From contig WJIL01000061.1 of the NCBI GenBank assembly GCA_014730275.1, positions 1-64,000 of the forward strand: DNA of 64,000 nucleotides. The letters are read 5' to 3'. The number at the start of each line of letters is the position of its first letter. Positions within the stretch are counted from its first letter, which is position 1. The notes under the pieces were generated by a model. It made no database searches. It was not told where the DNA came from and worked only from the letters and a program-made list of their open reading frames with translations. Positions 45,649 through 54,670 of the stretch are shown one piece after another. A program made the translations under genes and the position numbers. The DNA is from Candidatus Lokiarchaeota archaeon. Lineage in GTDB: Archaea; Asgardarchaeota; Thorarchaeia; Thorarchaeales; Thorarchaeaceae.

Positions 45649-46296
45649 TCAGTTATCGTCTTTTGTCCTTTCAAGCAAGTCTCTCACTTCTTGATCTGTT
45701 GTTTGTGAGAAATCCTTGTACCAAGTTCCAACACCGAAGAAAGGTTTGGGACCAAGGAGGCTGATTGCTTCGTCTACCATTGATTCGATTTCTCTAAGGG
45801 TGTCAGGAGGGGCTGTTCCTACTGCAACGATCAAGCTCTTCACGCCAGCTCCTTTCAATCCTTTGATGGCAACCTGCATAGTCGCTCCCGTAGCCATACC
45901 ATCATCAACCAGAATGATGGTCTTCTCCTTCAAATCGTCTTCTAGAAGGCTGCTGCCATATTTCTCTTGCCTCTTTGCAAGCTCTTTCTGCTCTTTCTCA
46001 AACACCCTTTCGATAGCTTCTTCGGTGAGATTCGCCCGTCGCACCATATCATGGTTGATTATTTTTATTCCTCCTGACGCGATAGCACCGAATGCAACCT
46101 CAGGGTTATATGGCAGCCCAAGCTTTCGAACAATCAAGACATCAAGTGATACTTCCAGCTTCTGGCCGATTTCGAAAGCCACAGGAACCCCACCGCGAGG
46201 AAGACCTAGAACCATCAAATCCTTCATGCTTTTGTATTCCAGAAGTTTGTCCGCTAGCAGCCTACCAGCCTCACGACGATTCTCAAATCGATTCAA
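45649..46296 (-). CDS. Phosphoribosyltransferase
   Basis: This 215-residue type-I phosphoribosyltransferase has the PRPP-binding loop TIILVDDGMATGATMQVAIK and an N-terminal PRGGVPVAFEIGQKL segment. A flexible middle region (VRKLGLPYNPEVAFGAIASG) is typical of the predicted PRTase family COG1926. The start is TTG at 46296. The base or acceptor it uses is unknown. Confidence 0.83.
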   Translation of the reverse strand: MNRFENRREAGRLLADKLLEYKSMKDLMVLGLPRGGVPVAFEIGQKLEVSLDVLIVRKLGLPYNPEVAFGAIASGGIKIINHDMVRRANLTEEAIERVFEKEQKELAKRQEKYGSSLLEDDLKEKTIILVDDGMATGATMQVAIKGLKGAGVKSLIVAVGTAPPDTLREIESMVDEAISLLGPKPFFGVGTWYKDFSQTTDQEVRDLLERTKDDN

Positions 46297-46504
46297 TTCT
46301 TCCCATCTCTCTGATTCAGTTTTCTTCTTGGCACTGATTTACTCTTAGGTCTAGCAATTTTATTAGCTCAGAAGAAAAAGAAAACCCAATTAGCTTGAAT
46401 ATTCTATTGAATATGATGTGACAGACTTCAATCTCAGTTGGGACTGGAAGAGCGGAAATCGTAGCGGCAGATGAAGATTTGACGCCGAGAGAGGATTTCT
46501 ACTA

Positions 46505-46750
46505 TTAGACTAGAAAAACCTCGTCATGTTCTCGAACGCGGTTCTTTACCTTTATGGCAATTTCTTGGCCAGGTTTTCCGGTTTCAATCGGATCTCGATC
46601 AACTTCCATCGAGTCGATTTTCTGTTCGAAATCGGTGGTATGGCCTTTGATTCTAATGGTATCACCTACGTTCAGTTCATCTTCAAGCTCGATTGCTGCA
46701 ACATCTATGTTTGTGAAGTAATGGGTCACTTCGCCAATCTTTCTCTCCAT
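46505..46750 (-). CDS. EF-Tu domain-2-like small protein
   Basis: This 81-residue beta-barrel protein matches a stand-alone translation-factor domain 2: KIGEVTHYFTNIDVAAIELE, then LNVGDTIRIKGHTTDFEQKI and PGQEIAIKVKNRVREHDEVF. Proteins like this are commonly annotated as elongation-factor-like. The ATG at 46750 is preferred over the one at 46759. The role is unknown; nucleic-acid or protein binding is likely. Confidence 0.8.
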   Translation of the reverse strand: MERKIGEVTHYFTNIDVAAIELEDELNVGDTIRIKGHTTDFEQKIDSMEVDRDPIETGKPGQEIAIKVKNRVREHDEVFLV

Positions 46751-46819
46751 AATTATCATCCACAGTTCATAGATAGTTCTTTCCTAGAAAAAGTCTTTGT
46801 GTCGCACAAAAACCGATTT

Positions 46820-47815
46820 CTATCTGGGTTTTACGAAACCACGCCACTCAACCATATCCCAAACTGTTGATTCCAAATCCCATTTCGGACTGAATCCAAT
46901 CTTTTCGCGGATCTTGGTATCATCGATAAGATACTCAGATCCAAACATTTTCGCTCTGAAGGAAGTCAAGAGAGGTGCATTATCTCGACCAAACGCCCGA
47001 TATAGCGAGCCAAGAAAGCCGCCAACAGCCTTAGCAAGCCCATATGGGATTTCTCTGAATGATGGTTCCACACCAAGTTCTTCAGCGATTGCTGTCATGA
47101 GTTCTTTGAACTCGCAATTGAAACTTGTTACATTAAACGCCTCATTTTTCGCTGATTTGAAATTCTCTGCTGCCTTCACAAGCGCACGGGCAACATCATT
47201 CGCATGAACGAAGCTTTGTTCGTTGCTCCCATCTCCAAATACGACCATATTCCCGTTTTCAATCCGCTCAATGAACTGGGGCCCAGTGAACATGTCGCCT
47301 TCGCCTAGAACAACAGGCGGTCGAATCATCGAGGCTCCAATGCCATAGTCCGCAATGTATTCATGAATCAGCTCTTCCGAGGCCAGTTTCGACTCCTGAT
47401 ATGCATTGGCCGGATTCTTCTCATAGTCCTCAGTAATAGACTCAGAGATTTCAGGAAAGCCATAAACTGCTGTCGATGAGGTATGCATCAATTGGGGAAT
47501 CTCTTTACGTCGAATCACTTCGAGTATGTTCTCCGTACCTCCGACATTGACTGGGAAGTAATGCTCCTTTCCTCCCCAATCAGCCATGACTGCTGCGTTA
47601 TGGAAAAGCCATTGTGTGTCATTCGGAACACCTTCGAGAAGGCTTTCTAGATTCGTCACATCACCTACAACCGTTTGATAATCAAGCCCTTCTAGAAGCT
47701 CCAGACTCGAGTCCTCACGAATTAAGACGGTGATGTCATGTTGTTCTTCGAATAACTGCTTCACGATATGATGCCCGATGAATCCAGTACCACCGGTTAC
47801 AAAGCAATCAGCCAT
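46820..47815 (-). CDS. NAD(P)-dependent epimerase/dehydratase (extended SDR)
   Basis: This 331-residue extended SDR has the glycine motif TGGTGFIGHHIVKQL, catalytic Ser/Thr in MHTSSTAVYGFPE and the Tyr-Lys pair in AYQESKLASEEL. The C-terminal region is family-like (FGSEYLIDDTKIREKIGFSP). It resembles dihydroflavonol-reductase/3-beta-HSD-type enzymes. The substrate is unknown. Confidence 0.86.
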   Translation of the reverse strand: MADCFVTGGTGFIGHHIVKQLFEEQHDITVLIREDSSLELLEGLDYQTVVGDVTNLESLLEGVPNDTQWLFHNAAVMADWGGKEHYFPVNVGGTENILEVIRRKEIPQLMHTSSTAVYGFPEISESITEDYEKNPANAYQESKLASEELIHEYIADYGIGASMIRPPVVLGEGDMFTGPQFIERIENGNMVVFGDGSNEQSFVHANDVARALVKAAENFKSAKNEAFNVTSFNCEFKELMTAIAEELGVEPSFREIPYGLAKAVGGFLGSLYRAFGRDNAPLLTSFRAKMFGSEYLIDDTKIREKIGFSPKWDLESTVWDMVEWRGFVKPR

Positions 47816-47913
47816 TGGAATTCACCCAAACAACGAAGCACAACGTCTTAGGTCTTTCGAACACAAGAATATAATGCACAGAAGCTATTCATACAAGGCA
47901 AAAGGTGTGAAAC

Positions 47914-48246
47914 ATGACCTCGAAAGTCCTAGTGATAATAGCCAGCGGCAATCCCGATAAAGCTCTTGCAGGAATGATGTACGCTCGGAATGCAATTGTT
48001 CACGAATGGATGGAAGACGTTCAAGTCGTATTCTTTGGCCCATCCGAGGAACTACTGAGCTCCAATGAGCAAGTTGCCAAGTCGGCGGCCGCTCTTGCAG
48101 ATGTAACGGAACCGCTTGCCTGCAAATACATATCCGACCAACAAGAAACATCCGAAGATATTTCCGGATTGGGTATCGGAGTCAAATACGTAGGTACGGT
48201 CGTGTCAAATTTCATCAAAGAAGGCTATGTGCCTATGGTTTGGTAG
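47914..48246 (+). CDS. DsrE/DsrF-like protein
   Basis: This 110-residue protein begins VLVIIASGNPDKALAGMMYA and continues with VQVVFFGPSEELLSSNEQV, a pattern seen in the DsrE/F/YchN fold. One Cys is present in LACKYISDQ, which may be the sulfur-relay cysteine, although the surrounding motif is weak. GGTGTG precedes the ATG. Family members transfer sulfur or form small trimeric complexes. Confidence 0.72.
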   Translation: MTSKVLVIIASGNPDKALAGMMYARNAIVHEWMEDVQVVFFGPSEELLSSNEQVAKSAAALADVTEPLACKYISDQQETSEDISGLGIGVKYVGTVVSNFIKEGYVPMVW

Positions 48247-48317
48247 AAATTCACCCGTGGTCAACACGCAAATCTCACGTTGGCAGAGAATCCGCAATAG
48301 GCAACATGGAGCAGAGA

Positions 48318-49748
48318 TTACTCGTGATGGTGATGATGTTCTTGACCTTCAAGCGGAGCCATGCTACCTGCAGCTCTTTGCACAACCTCAGACAAAGCCG
48401 GATGAATATGAATAGCTTTCAATAAGGGCACGAAGCTCTGACTTTGGGTGTACATGAGATTAGCGACTTCTTGAATAAGAATTGGAGCATGCGGTCCGAT
48501 GATACTAGCTCCCAGTAGCCTGCCCGATTCCTGATCCGCAATAATCCTCACGAAACCCTCAGGATTGCCCATGGCCATGCCTTTAGCTGTATTTGTGTAA
48601 GAAGACTTCCCCACCAGCAATTTGTAATCTGTTTTCTTTGCTTGCCGCAGTGTCATGCCAACAGTAGCAATTTGAGGATGGGAGAAAACGGCTTTGGGAA
48701 CTGCATGATAGTCAGCTGGAACCAGTTCTTCATCACTGACATCTGGGTCGTTAATCGATTTCACCATATTATGCCAGACAATCTGTGATTCATCATTAGC
48801 GACGTGACGGAACATATGCTTTCCAAGAGCGTCCCCGAATGCCCAAATTCGTTCCTTTGAGGTTCGGAAGTAGTCGTCCACAACAATCCAGCCTTTGTCA
48901 TCGGTTTCTACACCGGTGTTTTCTGGTTTCAGTAAATCAGAGTTTGAACGTCGACCAGTGGCAACGAGAATTTCTTCGGCTTCAAACTCCAGTTCTCCTC
49001 CAGTCTGCCGATTCTTTGCGGTTACTTTCTTCATTCCATCTTCTTCTTTGACCCGAATTACTTCATGATTCGTGTGCACTTCCATCCTCTTGGAGAGCTC
49101 CGCTTTCAGCAGGTCGGAAACATCATGATCCTCATCTGGAACAAGATATTGATTCCTGCCCAGGATGGTTACATCAGTGCCTACGGCTGAGAAGAAATGA
49201 CCAAACTCAGCTGCAATGTAACCGCCGCCAACAATAATCAGTGAATCGGGTCGCTTATTGATTTCCAAAATGGTCTTGTTTGTAAGATAACCTACATCCT
49301 CGATTCCATCTATGGGCGGTATGAGCGGTCTAGCTCCACTCGCCAGCACAACATATGACGCCTCTATAGTCTCATCGCCGACTTTGATAGTATAGTCATC
49401 GATGAACTCGCCCGTTTCATTGTAAAAATCGTAGTCATCTGTTTCAGCAATGGATCGCTCAATTTCTTTTGAATCGCCCCATGTTTCTTCACGCATTCTT
49501 TCCATGAGTGACTTGAAATCAATTTCGTCAATGTGCGCCTTCAAATCAATGCTTTCAGCTTCTTCGATTCTTGTAATGATGTCGCCAACATAGGTCAAGA
49601 TTTTGGTTGGTATGCAACCTCTGTTGAGACACGTGCCACCGAACCTTCCGTTGTCAACGATAGCAACAGACAAACCCTGTTGATAAGCAGGCGCCCCGAC
49701 GTTTGCTCCAGCTCCAGATCCGACTACTAGCAAATCATATTGCTTCAT
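48318..49748 (-). CDS. Flavoprotein pyridine nucleotide-disulfide oxidoreductase (Lpd/Mer-like)
   Basis: This 476-residue protein starts MKQYDLLVVGSGAGANVGA, the FAD-binding motif. The redox-active disulfide is in GGTCLNRGCIPTK, the NAD(P) motif is in SLIIVGGGYIAAEFGHFF, and the C-terminal dimerisation domain with HPALSEVVQRAA contains the active-site His. ATG 49748 fits the FAD motif; the longer frame adds 40 unlikely residues. The last residues are EHHHHHE, a native histidine tail. It is likely a mycothione/dihydrolipoamide/mercuric-reductase-type enzyme with unknown disulfide substrate. Confidence 0.87.
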   Translation of the reverse strand: MKQYDLLVVGSGAGANVGAPAYQQGLSVAIVDNGRFGGTCLNRGCIPTKILTYVGDIITRIEEAESIDLKAHIDEIDFKSLMERMREETWGDSKEIERSIAETDDYDFYNETGEFIDDYTIKVGDETIEASYVVLASGARPLIPPIDGIEDVGYLTNKTILEINKRPDSLIIVGGGYIAAEFGHFFSAVGTDVTILGRNQYLVPDEDHDVSDLLKAELSKRMEVHTNHEVIRVKEEDGMKKVTAKNRQTGGELEFEAEEILVATGRRSNSDLLKPENTGVETDDKGWIVVDDYFRTSKERIWAFGDALGKHMFRHVANDESQIVWHNMVKSINDPDVSDEELVPADYHAVPKAVFSHPQIATVGMTLRQAKKTDYKLLVGKSSYTNTAKGMAMGNPEGFVRIIADQESGRLLGASIIGPHAPILIQEVANLMYTQSQSFVPLLKAIHIHPALSEVVQRAAGSMAPLEGQEHHHHHE

Positions 49749-49991
49749 AATCGTTAAGTCTCTAGATTTCAACATAAAGGTAATGGTACGGAAGGCCCTG
49801 TGTAAAAAGTCATACTGATATATCGGATTGACACACATTACTGTTCCGGATTGTCTGTATTCGTGCATAGGAATAGAGAATTAACTACTCATCTTGTCTT
49901 CTCACACTGATTCGGGCGACTTTTTCCACAGAGCTGGTACAGAAAGAGAAGATTTACTTATGCCAACACTTTTCACACCATTTTCAATATC

Positions 49992-50000
49992 TTAAATATA
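49992..50000 (+). promoter_or_regulatory. TATA-box candidate of the small protein gene
   Basis: TTAAATATA lies 20-28 bases before the ATG at 50020. This distance suggests an archaeal promoter producing a leaderless or very short-leader transcript. The surrounding 14 bases differ at one position from the palindrome at 31123-31136. Confidence 0.4.
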
Positions 50001-50019
50001 GTTAAGACGTGGTTAACGT

Positions 50020-50262
50020 ATGGAAGTTGTAGAGAAGGTTCTTAGGAAGGACATGAATGAAGTGATGGAAGAAGCCAAGGACTTCTTTGAAGGTGAGATT
50101 GGACTATCACTTCGCGATGAAATTGAGGATTGTTGCCTTGAGTTTATCACAAATCAGGGATTTGTAAATGTCCAAGTAAGTGAACGAAATGGAAAAACAG
50201 CGGTTACCCTAAGATCCAGAGAATACGAAAGAGAAGCAAACAGATTCATCAGAAACTTGTAA
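50020..50262 (+). CDS. Small alpha-beta protein, function unknown
   Basis: This 80-residue protein has a charged, probably helical first half (VLRKDMNEVMEEAKDFFEGE) and a likely two-stranded element (FVNVQVSERNGKTAVTLRS) before a helical tail. The composition and a good promoter position support expression. I do not recognise a family. Confidence 0.6.
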   Translation: MEVVEKVLRKDMNEVMEEAKDFFEGEIGLSLRDEIEDCCLEFITNQGFVNVQVSERNGKTAVTLRSREYEREANRFIRNL

Positions 50263-50380
50263 AAATAGCCTCCAAAGGATAAACCTGGACCTCATCGGTG
50301 AATATCAGCAATATGTGTGCAAAAATACCAAACAACATCTATAAGCCAGCGTAGCTACACCTATAGCTGGGTCGAGGTTC

Positions 50381-52204
50381 ATGAAGAGGGATAAACTAAC
50401 GATTTGTGTCATTTCTTTGCTCTTGGTGGGGGTCATACCGCTTTCTGTATTTGCCAACTCCAATACGACGAACTCTATCAAGAACGGTTTGTTTCTAGAC
50501 AAGATCATGTTTCACCACTTGAACGGAGAAGAAGCTATTCAGGCGCTTTTGGATGATGAAATTCAGCTCATAGGATATATGATTGACCCTACGCTTATGC
50601 CTGAATTAGAACAATCTGAAGGGATTGAGATTTCAGAAACTCTGAGAAATGGCTATGGATACATAACCATTAACTGCCGCAAATATCCGTTCAACATTAC
50701 CGCGTTCAGAAGGGCTCTTGCGTTCGCAATCGACAAAGAAGCCATCTGTGAGGATGTTTGGGTTGGCAAAGCCGAGCCACTTGATAGCCTTGTCCCAAAA
50801 ATCAATCCCTTCTCTATCGAAGAAGATCTCACATATCACTACTATTCTGCTAATGTCACAAAAGGGAATGAACTCCTTGACGCTGCTGGTTTCAATGACA
50901 TCGATGAGGACAAATACAGAGAAGCTCCAAATGGTGATTCCTTTAATGTCATAGTAGAAGTAGCTGAATCATCCGAAATTGCGATCGGAGTTGGTTCAAT
51001 CGTAGAAGAAGCTCTTCAATCTCTTGGAATCAACGGAACTTCAAAACCAACCGATTTCTATGAGTATTTGAACAAGCTATACTTTCACCATCAAGATTAT
51101 GACATTGCGTTTATGGGCGAATCTTTCTCTGATTTCAGTGTTGACTGGCTTGCTGATATACCTTGGCCGCAGTATGCTGGCGACAGCTGTCATTTCCCTC
51201 ACTTTACGAATGCAAGTTATGATTCTTGGAAAGACCAGTTGCTTCACAATACGACACTGGAAGGTGTGAAAGAGGCGGCCAGAGAGATGCAGGAAGTCTG
51301 GGTCTATCAGAGCCCAGAGATTATCTGCTATGAAACATATGAATACTCTGCTTACAGAAACGATAGGTTCGTAGGATTTGTAAATCAAGTCGATAGGGGG
51401 GTATTCTCATTCTGGACAAGCCTACAGACACATCTAAGAGAAGAACAAGGGGGCCCTTACGGAGGTACACTCCATAGGAGCTTCCCCCTAGATGTGGGAA
51501 CTTTCAACGTGTTTCAACAGCATTGCTACGGCGTTGAGCAGTACTATGAACTTCTCTACGATAGCTTGTTGCGTGAAGGACCAGATGGATATTTCATCCC
51601 ATGGCTTGCTGAATCATATTGCATTGAAACACATGAAGATAACGAGGAAGTACAACCAGGATATACAAGATTCACCTTCAATCTAGTTCAAAATGCGACT
51701 TGGACAGATGGTTCACCGCTTACCGCGGAAGATGTATCGTTCTCATTCAACTTTTTCAGAGATACAGTAGGCAATCGGTTTAGGTACGGACTGGAGGAAA
51801 TGAAAGCAGCCTTTGCGAAAACAGCGAATACCTTTGTCATTGAATTCAATACTACCTCATACTGGCATCTTCATAATATAGGAACAAAGCCTATCATCCC
51901 CAAGCAGGTGTACAATCAACTAGATCCAGGTGAATGGAATTCATACAATTTGAGTCCTCCAGAAGATGAGATGATAACTTCAGGGCCATATAATGTGTCA
52001 GACCGCCTTGATGACCATTACACGGAATTTAGCCGAAATCCGAATTACTTCTATCAATACAATGATGGTATATCAACACCTCAGACGACACCACCTCAGT
52101 TCATAGTAATCAACCCATTAGCAGTAGGAGTGCTAGTAACTGCTGTTGCGGGTATCGTTGGAGGTTCTGTAATGTGGATACGGGAGATACGATCCATGAG
52201 GTGA
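50381..52204 (+). CDS. Circularly permuted family-5 solute-binding protein, copy 1
   Basis: This is a 607-residue secreted protein: signal peptide (about residues 1-26) and a C-terminal membrane anchor (576-600) with a basic tail. Between them it is built from the two halves of the DppA/OppA fold in reversed order. Residues 38-340 match the second half of DppA (EAIQALLDDEIQ, FRRALAFAIDK at 109-119, LLDAAGF). Residues 357-558 match its first half (GGPYGGTLHRS, LLYDSLLREGPDG, WTDGSPLTAEDV at 441-452, TSGPYNVS, NPNYFY). It probably binds peptides or sugars at the cell surface. It is first in the array and has a short leader. Confidence 0.85.
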   Translation: MKRDKLTICVISLLLVGVIPLSVFANSNTTNSIKNGLFLDKIMFHHLNGEEAIQALLDDEIQLIGYMIDPTLMPELEQSEGIEISETLRNGYGYITINCRKYPFNITAFRRALAFAIDKEAICEDVWVGKAEPLDSLVPKINPFSIEEDLTYHYYSANVTKGNELLDAAGFNDIDEDKYREAPNGDSFNVIVEVAESSEIAIGVGSIVEEALQSLGINGTSKPTDFYEYLNKLYFHHQDYDIAFMGESFSDFSVDWLADIPWPQYAGDSCHFPHFTNASYDSWKDQLLHNTTLEGVKEAAREMQEVWVYQSPEIICYETYEYSAYRNDRFVGFVNQVDRGVFSFWTSLQTHLREEQGGPYGGTLHRSFPLDVGTFNVFQQHCYGVEQYYELLYDSLLREGPDGYFIPWLAESYCIETHEDNEEVQPGYTRFTFNLVQNATWTDGSPLTAEDVSFSFNFFRDTVGNRFRYGLEEMKAAFAKTANTFVIEFNTTSYWHLHNIGTKPIIPKQVYNQLDPGEWNSYNLSPPEDEMITSGPYNVSDRLDDHYTEFSRNPNYFYQYNDGISTPQTTPPQFIVINPLAVGVLVTAVAGIVGGSVMWIREIRSMR

Positions 52205-52374
52205 TGCTAATGCCCCATCTCCCAGATTGTCTTTTGTGCACAAAATGAGACTGAATCATTGTTCGCGGCCGATGTTCGACACTTTGCCGAAGACTAGAAG
52301 CCATACAAGGAATGTGTAGGTCCTAACAAAACAACAACAATAAGATATCTTCGTATTAATAGGAGGTGTCTTCG

Positions 52375-52725
52375 GTGTTTCTGATGGGATGGAAAGGAAT
52401 ACTGGTTGGATTCTGTTTGCTGTTGATAGCAATAGTCCCGTTTCTTGCTTTTCCTCAAATTCATGGCACAGAAATCACAAGAGGGGGGCCGTTCAATATC
52501 TCATCCTATGAGTTCGGCGAATGCATTGAACTAAGACGTAATTCAAATTACTTCTATCACTACTCTACTTGGGAGCCAACAAACATAACTACGAATCCTC
52601 TCGTTCCAATTCTTACTCCTTGGGCCGTGGGAATCGTAACTGCAATTGTAGTTAGCATTTCAGGGCATGCATACTCTGGGTACTGCGCACGAAAACAGGG
52701 GAGGAAGGGGAGTGAGAAACCGTAA
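52375..52725 (+). CDS. Miniature derivative of the permuted binding protein
   Basis: This 116-residue frame keeps the two ends of the array proteins. It has a signal peptide (MFLMGWKGILVGFCLLLIAI and following), then immediately GGPFNISSYEFGECIELRRN, the NYFYHYS element and a C-terminal membrane helix with a basic tail. Roughly 480 central codons are missing, and the frame is intact across the junction. The GTG at 52375 follows GGAGGTG at good spacing. Its last 14 bases overlap the start of the next copy. It may be a non-functional relic or a small membrane protein. Confidence 0.65.
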   Translation: MFLMGWKGILVGFCLLLIAIVPFLAFPQIHGTEITRGGPFNISSYEFGECIELRRNSNYFYHYSTWEPTNITTNPLVPILTPWAVGIVTAIVVSISGHAYSGYCARKQGRKGSEKP

Positions 52726-54556
52726 GAAGAGATTCTTGGGTATTCTATGCATCATTTGCATTGGAGTAATACCGCTATTTGCGAGTTCTCAGACCCATGT
52801 AGCAAACACCAGTCAAAACGGCCCATTCCTGAACCAGATCGTTTTCCATGACATGCATATGGGAGAAGGAATTCAAGCATTGTTAGACGATGAAATACAG
52901 CTTATCGATGAGTCCATCGATAATACGGCTTCAGCTGAATTAGGAGAATCAGAGCATATAGAAACCGCAGAAATACTCAGAAATGGATATGGCTATCTGA
53001 GTATTAATTGTCGACGTTATCCTTTCAATCTAAGCTCCTTCAGAAGAGCCTTCGCATACGCATTAGACAAACAGAAAATATGCGATGAAATCTGGGGAGG
53101 ATTCGCATATCCCCACGATAGCGTGGTTCCAAGGATCAATCCTTTTTCGATTGAAAACGAACTGAGAAATCACTATTACAATGGCAACATAACACTGGCT
53201 AACAGAACACTTGATTCTGGAGGATTTGCTGATATCAACAATGATGGATACCGAGAGGCGCCCAATGGTGAAAGCTTCGAAGTAGATGTTGATATGGGGA
53301 CCTGGTCAGCTATTGCTATCGAAATCTGTGAGATTGCAGCACAAACTCTCCGAAGCATGGGTATCAAAGCAGTTCATGAGCCACCTGAATACTATGAATA
53401 CTGGGGAAGAATACCTTACAATTATGATATCGTTTTCCTCGCTGTTTCATTCAATGATTTCACCCTCGATTGGCTTGGATATGAGTACTGGTCCGAATAC
53501 GCAGACGAAACCTACTGGAACTACCCCAAATTCGTAAATGCATCTTATGATTCGTGGATAGACCAACTATTGCACGCAGTAGAATACGAAAAGGTCTATG
53601 AAGCGGCTACGAATATGCAGGAGATTCTGCTTGAGCAGTGTCCAGTGGTCGTTTGTTATGAAAGTTTCAATGTTGCAGCGTACAGAAACGATAGATTCGG
53701 TGGCTTTGTAAATGATGTAGCCCATGGGCCGTCGAATTTTTGGTCGAGTCTGAAAATTCACCTTAGAGATGAGAGGGGGGGTCTGTTCGGGGGAACCCTG
53801 CATTGGAGTGACTTTCTTATAGTTAGATACCTTCGAAAGCCCCATTCTTGTTCGGACATCTACTATCAAGTATCCGACATATTCGATTTCCTATACGATA
53901 GTCTGCTTCGTCAAGGACCAGATGGTAATCTTGTATGTTGGCTTGCTAAGTCATACACCATTCAGACCCATGCGGATAACGAAGCTGTTCCAGTAGGACA
54001 TACCAGATTCACGTTTGAAGTAAGTAAGAATGTGACTTGGACAGACGGGAAGCGACTTACCGCACATGACGTAGTATTCACATTCAATTATTTCCGACGA
54101 GTGATGCCATGGTATGTATCCTCACTCAGGAATATGAATTCGATCTATGCCAAGACTGACTACACGCTCGTTCTTGAGTTTGAAACCGAGTCTTATTGGC
54201 ATCTTCATTCTATTGCATCTAAGCCAATTATTCCAAGACACATTTTCAGACAGCTGGATCCGGAGGAGTCAGAAAGCTGTGCCATTTCTCTATCGTCAGA
54301 TAATGTAACATCAGGACCGTTCAGCATATCGAATAATGAATTAGGAAACAAGGTGGAGCTGACTCGCAATCCACATTACTTCAAAAGATACATCCCGCCT
54401 GAAATGGATGAACCAACCACAACAACCGGTGGAAAATGGAACGCAATTGATGTCTTATCACCCTTTGTACTGAGTGCATCCATGATTATTTTCGTCGGGA
54501 CAACCGCAATATGTCTTGGAGATAGAAAAGAAGAAAATCACAGTCTCCGTCATTAG
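52712..54556 (+). CDS. Circularly permuted family-5 solute-binding protein, copy 2
   Basis: This is a 614-residue paralogue with signal peptide (FLGILCIICIGVIPLF) and C-terminal anchor (FVLSASMIIFVGTTAIC). It has the same reversed order: EGIQALLDDEIQLID and FRRAFAYALDKQK first, then GGLFGGTLHWSDFLI, FLYDSLLRQGPDG, WTDGKRLTAHDVVFTF and NPHYFKRY. AHDV replaces AEDV in the lobe-I motif. The GTG at 52712 follows GGAGGAAGGGGA, just inside the end of the mini-gene. Confidence 0.85.
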   Translation: MRNRKKRFLGILCIICIGVIPLFASSQTHVANTSQNGPFLNQIVFHDMHMGEGIQALLDDEIQLIDESIDNTASAELGESEHIETAEILRNGYGYLSINCRRYPFNLSSFRRAFAYALDKQKICDEIWGGFAYPHDSVVPRINPFSIENELRNHYYNGNITLANRTLDSGGFADINNDGYREAPNGESFEVDVDMGTWSAIAIEICEIAAQTLRSMGIKAVHEPPEYYEYWGRIPYNYDIVFLAVSFNDFTLDWLGYEYWSEYADETYWNYPKFVNASYDSWIDQLLHAVEYEKVYEAATNMQEILLEQCPVVVCYESFNVAAYRNDRFGGFVNDVAHGPSNFWSSLKIHLRDERGGLFGGTLHWSDFLIVRYLRKPHSCSDIYYQVSDIFDFLYDSLLRQGPDGNLVCWLAKSYTIQTHADNEAVPVGHTRFTFEVSKNVTWTDGKRLTAHDVVFTFNYFRRVMPWYVSSLRNMNSIYAKTDYTLVLEFETESYWHLHSIASKPIIPRHIFRQLDPEESESCAISLSSDNVTSGPFSISNNELGNKVELTRNPHYFKRYIPPEMDEPTTTTGGKWNAIDVLSPFVLSASMIIFVGTTAICLGDRKEENHSLRH

Positions 54557-54670
54557 AATAGGGGGCATTGGGTAGATATAGAAATTAGAACTAGCAGTAT
54601 TTGTGTATCAAGATACCACACAAGAAATAATACTCCATTGACGAATACATGTCTACGGTGATGAGTTTCC

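Noticed and set aside
48318-48341. His-tail as cloning-vector contamination
   Set aside because: The codons merge into an ordinary oxidoreductase C-terminus, the tail has five His followed by Glu, and flanking sequence is native in composition.
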